Shown piece by piece: positions 55,235 through 64,000 of a stretch of DNA of 64,000 nt; the stretch's first letter is position 1; each line of letters starts with the position of its first letter. The DNA comes from Dipteronia dyeriana (Eukaryota > Streptophyta > Magnoliopsida > Sapindales > Sapindaceae): positions 53,792,597 to 53,856,596 of the forward strand of contig CM065303.1 in NCBI GenBank assembly GCA_032871835.1, read 5' to 3'. Under the pieces are notes generated by a model. It was given only the letters and a program-made list of their open reading frames with translations, was not told the origin of the DNA and made no database searches. The position numbers and the translations under genes were made by a program.

Positions 55235-55345
55235 TTGCCGATTTCATTGCTCCAAACAGTGAAATGGTAATTCGAACCCCTTGCATGTTTTATTTATTTT
55301 AAGCTCTTGACCAATCTAAGTATGCAATGTCGTTTGTTTATTTTT
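55235..55345 (-). repeat. Possible SINE fragment
   Basis: The minus strand has TTAGATTGGTCAAGAGCTT (A-box-like) and CAAGGGGTTCGAATTACC (B-box-like) about 35 bp apart. The flanking parts of 54976-55643 hold nothing else that I recognise. Confidence 0.4.
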
Positions 55346-55654
55346 ATACCACTAGTGATGATTTGACCTGAACTTAAAATATCATTGGGTTGAACGCACG
55401 CTCTTTAATACCAAGTCACATTGAGAAGTCTGTTGGTTGTATAAATTGTTAAACTGTAAATAGACAGGAATAAAAAAGAGAAAAAGAGAAAAGAAAGCCA
55501 CTTTGGTCTTTTAGTAACAGAATAAAATCTTCAATTCTCAATCTTCATTTGCAAGCGAAAGAAAAAAGAAGTCAGATTCCATGTTTTCTACTTGCTGCCC
55601 GCAAAATTTTGAATGGATCGGATCGGATTGCATTGCTTTTAGATAGTGGTGTAA

Positions 55655-55855
55655 AAATGGACTGGCCCGGTCCATTAGGGACGGCCTGGCCAGTCCATTT
55701 CTGGAAACAGGTCGAGCCGAGCCGGCCTGTTTCCAGAGAAGCAGGCCTGGCACGGCACGCCGGCCTGCCTCAGGCGGACCGTGCCTGCGTGCCGTGCCAG
55801 GCCGGCCCGTCGGGCCCCTCTGGAGGGCCGGTCAGGCCTGGTCCGGCGGGTTAGT
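55655..55855. repeat. GC-rich subterminal repeat of the hAT element, left
   Basis: Reiterated GGCCTGGCACGGCACGCCGG, GGCCGGCC and CAGGCCTG words, many palindromic, in otherwise AT-rich DNA. The counterpart is at 59165-59358. Subterminal repeats of hAT elements are usually transposase-binding sites. The open frame 55549-55854 is a compositional artefact. Confidence 0.75.
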
Positions 55856-56082
55856 TTTTTTGTCCAAATTTTTTTCCAAATTACGTTTTGTTGGATTTAG
55901 GGTATAGGGTTTAGGATTTATAGTTTATGGTTAAGGGTTTAGAATTTAAAATGAATGAAGAGAACGAACAATTATTAGGATTTGAAATGAATAAAGAGAA
56001 CGAACAATTTTTTAATTATTTATTTATTTTTCACTTATGGAATTCAGTAATACATATCTACATGATTGCCTCATTAAAAACC

Positions 56083-58253
56083 TTACCAAGAAAAACCCAT
56101 TGGGATAAAAACTTGGTAAGGAAAAAATAGTGCAACTGTTTTACAACTTACAAGTAAATAATAAATACATATGTAAAAGTATAACCTAGTTCTGGCCCTG
56201 GCCACTACCTGAATATATAGATTGTCGAAATTTAGATTAAGTTCTTTATCTACAGTTAGATTTTGTAACCTTTTTTTAGCATGCTCCAAATCCCGAAGGC
56301 ATGTTAATACCTCAATCATCTCTGGAGACAAACAGTTTCTTCTTGGTTCAATTATGCGTCCACTGGTGCTGAAAGCTTGTTCTGAAGACACCGTTGACAC
56401 TGGAATAACCAGTACGTCACGTGCTAAGTGTGACAGAACTGGATACCTGTACGTATAGTTCTTCCACCATAACAACAAATCAAACTCTTCCTTGTCTTCA
56501 ATAGCATCGAACTGTGCTTCAAGGTACCTAATAAGTTCGGTACAAGAAGATGGGCTAGATCTTTGCCCTGAAGAAGTACTTGCTGATTTGTCTTTTTTTC
56601 TTCGTTTCAGAAGGCTCCAACTTGTTTGCTTCGGCTCTGTCTCCGGTCGTGTTGATTGGGGGATGTCAATGTTGCCAAACCTGGTCTCATAAATATGAAA
56701 AATCTCGAACAACTTGGTTCTAATGTCAGTAATTTGTTCTGAATAATCTATTGACAAATTAATACCAATAAACTCAAGTAAAACTTCGAAACCAGATAAT
56801 TTAACCCTGAGATCTATTATAGCACTTAAGGCATAAAGTAAGGGAATGTTAGCCCAATATTTTTTCAACTTTGTCTCCATGACAACAACTGCAGCGCCTA
56901 GATGTTCATCTTCTCTATAACTGTTTAACAGTTCAGACATTTCCACTATCTGATGGATTGCCTGGGAAGATGTGGGGTAATATACCCCGGAAAGAGTTAC
57001 AGTGGCATTGTAAAAAATCTTTAAAAATTGAACAAAAATCTTTGCCATATACCAATCGTCTGTGGAAAGTAATTTTGGACTAAGTTGTCATGTTTCAGTC
57101 AATTTCATGTTATAAAAATATGTAATGGTTGTATCATATTCCAAACAATTTTGCAACATTAAATAAGTAGAGTTCCACATTACCGGCATATCAGTTTGGA
57201 ATCGTCGGGGTTTGAGACCGTTTAATTTACAATGTCTCTTGAATTCACTGAATCTAGGATTAGAATTGCAAATCCAAGAAATGGCATCTCTGATGCGATC
57301 TATTTGGTCGTTTACCTGCTTTAAACCAGCATGTACAACCAAATTTATAATATGACATGCACACCGTTGATGGAAGAAATAACCTCCATCTTGCGGGATA
57401 TTTCTTGCAACAAACAATGCAATAGAGCTAGTATTTGCAGATGCATTATCAAATGTGATTGAAAGAATGCGATGCGTGATTTCATAAGTTTCTAAAACTT
57501 CCATTATGACATTAAAAATGTTTTCTGCGGTATGTGCAAAATCCATAGGACGAAAACCAAAAATTCTTTTTGTTATCCTCCAATCAGAATCTAAATAGTG
57601 TCTCGTGACACATAAATATTCCTGTTTGGAACATGCATTCCAAATATCAGAAGTTAATGCAATAGAGACACTTAAATGCTGTATTTCAGCAACTAAGTCA
57701 TCCCTTTCGGTTTCAAACAATCGTATCAAATCATTTCTAGTCGTGGTTCTAGAAACAGGTTCATATTGGGGGTTATATGCAGATGTGATTAATTCTTTAT
57801 AAAATGGACTCTCACCAATATTGATCGGTTGATCAGTTTGTGCAATGTATCGTGCCAAACACTCTCTAGCGTGCATGGCGTCGAACTGCCACGTCGTAAC
57901 GGACCCGTCTGGGTGCCGTTGAAGCTGTGTCTGGGTTGTAGTGTCTACATGTCCATGTGCAGGCATACATTTGTGCATATGCCGTCTCAAATGTCCGGTT
58001 CCCCCGTACTTGTAGCATAATTCTTATGGCAAAACTTACATTTAGCTCTGAGGCCAGACGCACCGTTTGGGAGTGTCATTTGGACTATGTTGAAACATTG
58101 CCACACATCTGATGTTAATTTTCTGGGACGTGATGTTGGTGTAACGCCGGAACCAGAAGGTCCCGCTTGAGTATGGGTCGGTTCTGAAATATCAAATTCA
58201 TCGTTGAACATATTCAAACCGTCAGGAAAATAAGGCTGCTGGTTATGATCCAT
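56083..58253 (-). pseudogene. hAT transposase (BED zinc finger, RNase H-like, hAT dimerisation), two lesions
   Basis: The likely start is ATG 58251-58253. The N-terminal BED finger has W..F then CKFCHKNY and a distal HLRRHMHKC. A lost base near 58010 shifts the frame inside this finger (reading 1 ends at 57987, reading 2 opens at 57990). Reading 2 runs 300 codons with SIALTSDIWNACSKQEYLCV, TFDNASANTSSI and CACHIINLVVHAGL, the DDE/RNase H-like core of plant hAT transposases, and ends at an in-frame TGA (57088-57090) just before QLSPKLLSTDDW. The last part (321 codons after its first Met) includes the catalytic-domain end and the dimerisation motif YPVLSHLARD..IPVSTVSSEQAFS..GRIIEPRRN. The RICESLEEPER/DAYSLEEPER-type domain order is complete, about 720 codons in all. 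Confidence 0.92.
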
Positions 58254-59164
58254 TATCTGAATAAAAATATGAGCACTATAGTAGTTAATAGTCAAATTAA
58301 AAATCAATATTTACTAACAGTAATCTTAATTTACTAACAATAATTACTATAACTAATACGACACTTACAATAATTTATTTACTTAAAAAACAAATTAAAT
58401 AAACAAAAAAAAAATCATAATCTACTAACATAAAATTTTAAATTCACTAGTTCACTACTACAAATAAATTGATAAATTTACTAACATAAAATTGATGATT
58501 TGAACCACTACTCTTAAATTTACTATCATAATCTACAAATGAAAAATTTTAATTTATGAAAAAAACAATATCAAACGTAATTACTACACTTAACATTCAT
58601 CATTTACTTATTACAAAGTAATTTCAGTAATACAAATTAACTTTCTAAATTTATTAATAACAAATATTAAAATTACTACTAAACTTAAAAATCTTAATAA
58701 ACTAAACAAATAATATTAACATTAAAGCCCAAAAATTGATAAACTAACTAACTAAATAGATAATATTTTCATTAAGTAACTCAAATCTAAACATAAACAT
58801 ATAAATTTACTATGAGAATATGTTAGACCAAAAGTAATAACAAAATTGTACCTTTAAAATTTGGTGTGTTGGTGGAAAACGTAGAGAATTTTGTAGAGAG
58901 AGTAATAACCAAAATGAATGAAAAAGTTTAGAGAATTGGAGAATATATTAGAGATTGAGATTTGAGAGAATGAGATATTGAAAGAATGATAGAGAGAGTT
59001 AATGGAAAATGAAATGGATGGAAGTATTTATAGAAAAATTTGATTTGTGGGTCAAAATATAATTTAAAAGATTGTAGGGGGGTTTTGGTAATTTTAATTT
59101 CCTCCAACGGCTAGAAATCAATTCCAGCCGTTGGAGGCATTTTGAAAAAAAAAAAAAAAAAAAA

Positions 59165-59358
59165 ATTGCCCGAACTGACCGGCGGACCGGTCCGACAGGC
59201 CTGGCACGCCGGATTGGCATGCCAGGCGGGCCGGCCTGCCGGGCCTCCTCCCAGAGGCCCGGCACGAGGCCTGGCCCTCTTCCTTCACGGGCCGTTCCAA
59301 GAACGGCCCGTGAACTCCCTGGGCCGGCAGGACCGGCCTGTCACCGACCGGCCCACTT
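59165..59358. repeat. GC-rich subterminal repeat of the hAT element, right
   Basis: GGACCGGTCCGACAGGCCTG, GGCCGGCCTGCCGGGCC and GGGCCGTTCCAAGAACGGCCC palindromes. Mirrors 55655-55855 in composition and motif. Confidence 0.75.
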
Positions 59359-59377
59359 TTACACCACTACTTTTAGA

Positions 59378-60008
59378 TGCGCAGGACCTGACCCAATTTA
59401 TATATGGGTCAGACCAAATATAGTCTCAGGCCTTTCATTGTGTTATATCTATAGATAGAAACTTATTTATACCCCTTACAAATTATACGTACATTCCTCT
59501 TGTAAGCACACCTTAGTAAAAATTTTTAGAAAAATCTAGTTCTTAAATAAACCCTACTTAATATCAAATACACAATTTCTTTATTTCATTTGTATTGTAT
59601 TTTTGTAAATACACCCTATCTATATCAATTTTATTGTCTAATCAACTTTATTATCATTTAAAATTTTGTTATTTTATGTTTTCTTTTTCAAAAAAATAAT
59701 TTCTAACTCTTAAATACATAAATTATACCAAAACGGTTTTGAGCTAATTTTTTTTATAAGTGGTATATAAAAATAACAAAAAAGAAAATAACGCATGTCA
59801 CGTGAGCGATTGATTGATTTATATTATAATACAAATGTTTAATTACATTAAATTGTTAAATATATAGTGAAGGGGAGTAGGAATAAAAAATATTTTTTAG
59901 CTTCATAAATAACGTGAACTCGTGAAGTTTAAAAACAAAAAACAAAAAGGACAACTACCTAGAAAACATACATTTACAGGGTACGGTAAAAGTCAATACA
60001 CATTCTAA
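59378..60008. other. AT-rich spacer, nothing recognised
   Basis: No coding or repeat structure supported. Confidence 0.55.
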
Positions 60009-60734
60009 GGGGTCATTTGTTTTTTTTCACTTAATATTTTTCTAAGTGGTCAAACAACTTAAAAATCCTAAAAAACAATTTAAAATAAAAAGTAAGAAAT
60101 CTTGACTTTTCACTCAATTGCAAATCACTTAATTGTATTAAATGCAATCTGAAATCTTTTCTTTCGATACTATCCCCTATATATAACATATTTTCAATTT
60201 CATCATAATCATATATAGTATATAAATCTTTTATTTTAATATATTGTTTATTTTAAATAGTTTTAAAAATAAAAAAGAATCTTAATCACTTCCCATATTG
60301 ATATTTAATATCAATACTTTATTTTGATATTAGGGTGTTGTATTTATATATATATATATATATATATTAGAGTGTTTTGTGTAAGTTTTTACTGCTACCC
60401 CTTTCATTTTTTGAAAGGAAAAAAACATTTTTTTTCTAAGTAAAAATGAAGTTTATTTGTAATCGAAAAAGAAGATCATGATCATATATGTTCATATATA
60501 ATTATTGTTTTTTTGATTGTTTTTATTCAATATTATATGTATTATTGTTTAACATAGGTATAAATGTAAAATTACTTATTTTTAGACAATTTTATTTTTA
60601 AAAAATAAATTCGTTGACAATACATTCAGATGTGAGAAAAAAAACATGTTATTCAGGTTCAGATTTCAGTCTCTATTCAGTTTTCAGAAAATTTCAGGAC
60701 TATTCAGTATTCAAACAAAAAAACAAACGACCCC
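60009..60734. mobile_element. Tourist-like (PIF/Harbinger) MITE, 726 bp, TSD TAA
   Basis: Termini GGGGTCATTTGTTTTTTT and, complemented, GGGGTCGTTTGTTTTTTT, with TAA at 60006-60008 and 60735-60737. Non-coding. A 23-bp segment including the right terminus (CGACCCCTAAGACTCTAAGC, then AAA) is repeated at 60752-60774, so the last target could also be read as TAA at 60758-60760. Confidence 0.72.
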
Positions 60735-60760
60735 TAAGACTCTAAGCAAACGACCCCTAA

Positions 60761-61550
60761 GACTCTAAGCAAACATTCAATGATTTTTTTACGCAGTATG
60801 TATGTGTTGCCGGTGTGTACTGTGTGACACACAGATACATAACAAATATAGAGGGAGTCAAGGTAGTGAAAATCAAAAGGAAAAAAAATTATCTCTTCTA
60901 TGTCAAATAGTGTGGGTTTTTGTATTCTGAATTGAGAAGATTTTCCAAGTCTGTGATTGTCTTCTGACCGGTACTACAACCCACAGACAATTATGTATTT
61001 GAAAGTAGTATTTTGAAGATAAGTTAGGGTTTGAGAAAATAGAAAAAGGGTTTTAGGATAAAGGAAACTAATTAATTAATAATAATAATAGGGATATACT
61101 TACAAACTGTATAGTCATTTTTTTCAAAAGATTTTTAAATGGTATTAATTTGGAATGTACATACGGTTTTTGAAAGGTACAAATATCGCCACTCTATATG
61201 AAAATCTAAAAAGTACCCACAACAACCCCAAGCACTAATGAATAGTGATGCTTCTTAACATGTATCTGGCCACAACTAGGTGATACAACACGACATTTAC
61301 GGGTTTGATTTAGATCTTATTGAGTTATTGGGTTCGAGCCACTAACGAGTCAACATGTTAAACTAGTTATGTAAACTAGTCTTGTTTGGGTTAAGCCTCA
61401 ACCCAACCCGCAAACTCATTTAACACAATTAAATATCAATGATAAATATGTAATACACAAATATATACAGAAACCCTAAATTTTGCTTTAACAAATCAAC
61501 CTTAAATATGTTAAATTATTCAGTTTCTTTTAACGACCTACTTATAAATT
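60761..61550. other. Intergenic stretch, nothing firm
   Basis: AT-rich. 61270-61430 has reiterated ACGGGTT / CAACCCAACCCG words, a decayed low-complexity repeat. No gene supported. Confidence 0.5.
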
Positions 61551-63577
61551 TAGGGGTGGGCGCGGTTCGGTTCGGTTCGGTTTTGACCAAAACTGTATTG
61601 AACCGTTATATTTTCGGTTTTTAAAAATTTGAATCGATTTGAACCGTATTGGACCATGAAACCGAATTGAACCGAACACATTTATCTCGGTTCGATTCGG
61701 TTCAGTTTTGGATCTATTGGGCTCATTGGGCTTTCAGATTTTGAGCTTTTTTTTTTTAACCATCTATTACATTCAAAACACATCTAAATAGACTAAATAT
61801 ACCACATTACTGTTTACCTAATCAAATTTAATCCAAATCAAACACAAGTACCTGCTCAATAGCTATCATTCTACCAAATTTAGTCCATATATTTCAATTA
61901 CATAGAAATGATAGAATAATATAAGTCCAAAATACAATCCAAAATAAAATAAGATCACACATAAATAGTCCAACATACAATCCATAATAAAATTAAACTT
62001 AAATTACAATCCATAATTTAATAAAACATAACAAAATAATTAAAATTTCATAATGTCTTTCTTACACTTCAAATCTTCACATGTACATCTATACAAAAGG
62101 AAAATAAATTAACTTAGAAACAAAACACATAATTATAAATAGAGAAAATTCAAAACTGAACAAGCAAAACACATGCATTGGTAGCTTGTATTGACACCTT
62201 GTATATCATAGTTACCAATACATACAATAACTTTCTTACACTTAAAAAATACTAAAAGTTAACAATTCGCACATGTATTTTAATATTTCATAAGCATACT
62301 GTACTATTATACCAAATAGTAGGATTGATAAATCAAAAGTAAATTCACATGTATAGTTTCAAGAATTTAATTTCCATTCAATATTCACCGGTTAATTAGA
62401 AGTTGAAAACTTGAAACAATTACCACAACTGTAAGCAAATTCACATATATAAGTATATAACATGAAACTCAGTGTAAGGCTACGGGATACCATTGAGTCA
62501 TTGACTACATATATATATACTCTAGATAAAAGTTGCATTAATAAAATTAACAACTCCATATGGATTTCTTTCTTTCTTAGTTACTTCAATTTGATCAATA
62601 CCTCCAAAAATAGTAAATTGGTAGATTTTCTGATGAAAACAAGCACAACAACGAATGTACGGACTGAAAAACACATAATACTAATATAATTATACAACAG
62701 ATGAAATATAGAAATATAGAATGCTCATAAAATGAACCAATATGTAAATAGATATCACACTTGAGGTAAACTATTGCTGGAGATGGAACCCAGCAAAAAC
62801 AAGAACAAAAAGGCAGCAAGTCAAATAACAACAAATACTAACCAACAAGCTATAACAAACATCAAACACTCATAAACTAATAAACCGATAAAAGTAAAAA
62901 ATAACGAAAGCAAAAAAAAAATACCAAGAAGAATCAGAAGAAAAAACCTGGACAATGGCGACTGACAAAGTGACAAGTGTAGGCGGAGGCACAGAGCAGC
63001 GGAAGGGAGACGTGTGCAGCGGAGCCGGAGGTCGTGTGAGAGATGTTACGGTGGAAGACAGATGGATCTGCGGCGGAGAGCTGTTACGACGAAGCAATCA
63101 GACGAACGGATACTCTGATGGAAAACAGAGATGGAACTACGTCGGTACGAAGAGATGGAGCTACGACGAAGACAATCAGACAAACGGATACGACGAAGAC
63201 AATCAGAAAACAGAGATGTATCTGCGACGGTACGAAGAGAAAACAGAGAATGAGTGATGATTGTCTGGTATGAGAGAAAACAGAGATGAAGTTGCGGTGG
63301 TATGAGAGGCGGTATGAGAGAAAACAAAGAATGAGGATAAGGTCTGATGAGAGAAGAGAAATTAGGTTATTTTCGTATTTAAATGTCGGTTCGTCGGGTC
63401 GGTTCAGTTTTAGAAGGATCAGAATCGAAACCGACCCATTTTCTATGTGGTTCATTCGGTTCGAACCGAATTGAACCGAATTAACCCATTGAACCGAACC
63501 AAACCAAACACCATATTTCGACTCAGTTCGGATCGATTCGGTTCGGTTCGATGAACCGTGCCCACAGCCCACCCCTA
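61551..63577. mobile_element. Non-autonomous hAT-like element with GGTTCGG-rich ends, 2.03 kb
   Basis: Termini TAGGGGTGGGC (left) and, complemented, TAGGGGTGGGC (right). The flanks CTTATAAATT and CTTATAATT form an imperfect target duplication. Both ends carry dense GGTTCGGTTCGG / GAACCGAACC repeats (61565-61720 and 63390-63560). The middle is AT-rich, with one less AT-rich segment at 62950-63350. No transposase. Confidence 0.72.
62955..63257 (+). CDS. Doubtful 100-codon ORF inside the hAT-like element
   Basis: Begins MATDKVTSVGGGTEQRKGD. It is Gly-rich at first and then has repeats (QTNGYSDG, QTNGYDED, RRYEEKTE) arising from a tandem repeat of about 30-45 bp in the DNA. No family recognised. 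The position inside a non-autonomous transposon and the repeat origin suggest captured or chance sequence, not a working gene. Confidence 0.15.
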   Translation: MATDKVTSVGGGTEQRKGDVCSGAGGRVRDVTVEDRWICGGELLRRSNQTNGYSDGKQRWNYVGTKRWSYDEDNQTNGYDEDNQKTEMYLRRYEEKTENE

Positions 63578-64000
63578 CTTATAATTACTTATCAAAGCTT
63601 GCGAGTCTCCAAAGAAAATGGGATCTCTATTATTTTAATTTTGATATTTATTGTTTTTTTTTTTAGTTTATATTTTATAAAAAGTCGCATCTTTGTATGA
63701 TTTTGCAATCTTGAATATAAATTTATTATGTAGACTTCATGTAAGTCGTGTAAAGTGTAGTATTAAATTTGTAACATAATAATTATTTTTTTAAGAATGC
63801 GTGGAGTGAAGAACTTTCAATACAAAGTCTTGATATATTATTTGCCTGTTTTTAAGGGATTTTAATTTGAATCAACATTTTTGTTATTCTTGAATATTTT
63901 CATTTATTAAATGAGTTTTACTGGATTAAATTATGTAAAAAAAATTAAAAGATTTCAATTAGTTTAAACTTTTAAATCGGAAATAAAGTAATTGAATTGT
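63578..64000. other. AT-rich end of window, nothing recognised
   Basis: No feature supported. Confidence 0.5.

Larger units (their letters stand above)
55644..59369 (-). mobile_element. Full-length hAT transposon, 3.73 kb, TSD CTTTTAGA
   Basis: TIRs start TAGTGGTGTAAAAATGG (left) and, complemented, TAGTGGTGTAAAAGTGG (right). A perfect 8-bp duplication CTTTTAGA lies at 55636-55643 and 59370-59377, the signature of the hAT superfamily. It contains one transposase gene on the minus strand, disabled by two lesions. Long GC-rich subterminal regions lie at both ends. The matching TIRs and intact target duplication argue for a fairly recent insertion. Confidence 0.95.

Noticed and set aside
55549..55854. 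101-codon frame rich in Gly/Pro/Arg, and its counterpart at 59142-59458
   Set aside because: These lie in the GC-rich subterminal repeats of the hAT element; composition-driven, with no domain.
56083..56200. C-terminal ~35 residues of the hAT transposase frame as true protein
   Set aside because: The sequence after the dimerisation domain becomes hydrophobic and AT-driven; the native stop is probably upstream or shifted, so the listed end is only the end of the open frame.

Overview
The window is nuclear DNA of a flowering plant, almost certainly a eudicot. It is AT-rich and intron-containing, the few host genes are plant-type, and most of the sequence is transposon debris in many superfamilies. 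No bacterial-style operons, CRISPR arrays, rRNA or convincing tRNA genes are seen. I cannot name the species.

Host genes. (1) Positions 14-747 (+): the last three exons of a ubiquitin E2 variant of the UEV1/MMZ type, ending in a CaaX-like tail. (2) 25703-28337 (+) and (3) 32119-37820 (+): a tandem, same-direction pair of caleosin/peroxygenase genes with six exons each and identical intron positions. Both reading frames are open. The homology extends past both ends of the coding regions. The second copy is larger because a 2.7-kb LTR retrotransposon with a perfect 5-bp target duplication sits in its third intron.

Layout. 1.1-25 kb: nested MITEs and long-TIR (Mutator-like) elements, tRNA-derived SINEs, a decayed Ty3/gypsy pol fragment, G/C homopolymer-rich repeats and copies of a repeat family with conserved arms but unrelated cores. 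25-38.5 kb: the caleosin duplication. 38.6-42 kb: two long-TIR elements, one with a 9-bp target duplication and one built around a TCGA-containing minisatellite. 42.4-50.5 kb: one nearly complete, inactivated endogenous pararetrovirus (Caulimoviridae, Florendovirus-like) on the minus strand. It carries movement, capsid, zinc-knuckle, protease, RT and RNase H regions, a second ORF joined by an ATGA overlap, and a candidate promoter/poly(A)/primer-binding region. It is bounded on both sides by (AT)n tracts and by inverted copies of one host sequence. 50.7-55 kb: a long-TIR element, Ty1/copia gag and RNase H pieces in opposite orientations, and another arm/core repeat. 55.6-59.4 kb: a full-length hAT element with a perfect 8-bp target duplication and a broken transposase. 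60-63.6 kb: a Tourist-like MITE and a non-autonomous hAT element with GGTTCGG-rich ends.

The strongest second-look items are the inverted-repeat and (AT)n framing of the endogenous virus, the conserved-arm/variable-core repeat family (four copies), the series of long-TIR elements with shared internal design, and the young retrotransposon in the caleosin intron. All coordinates come from reading by eye. Element ends given with a target duplication are exact; the others are approximate.
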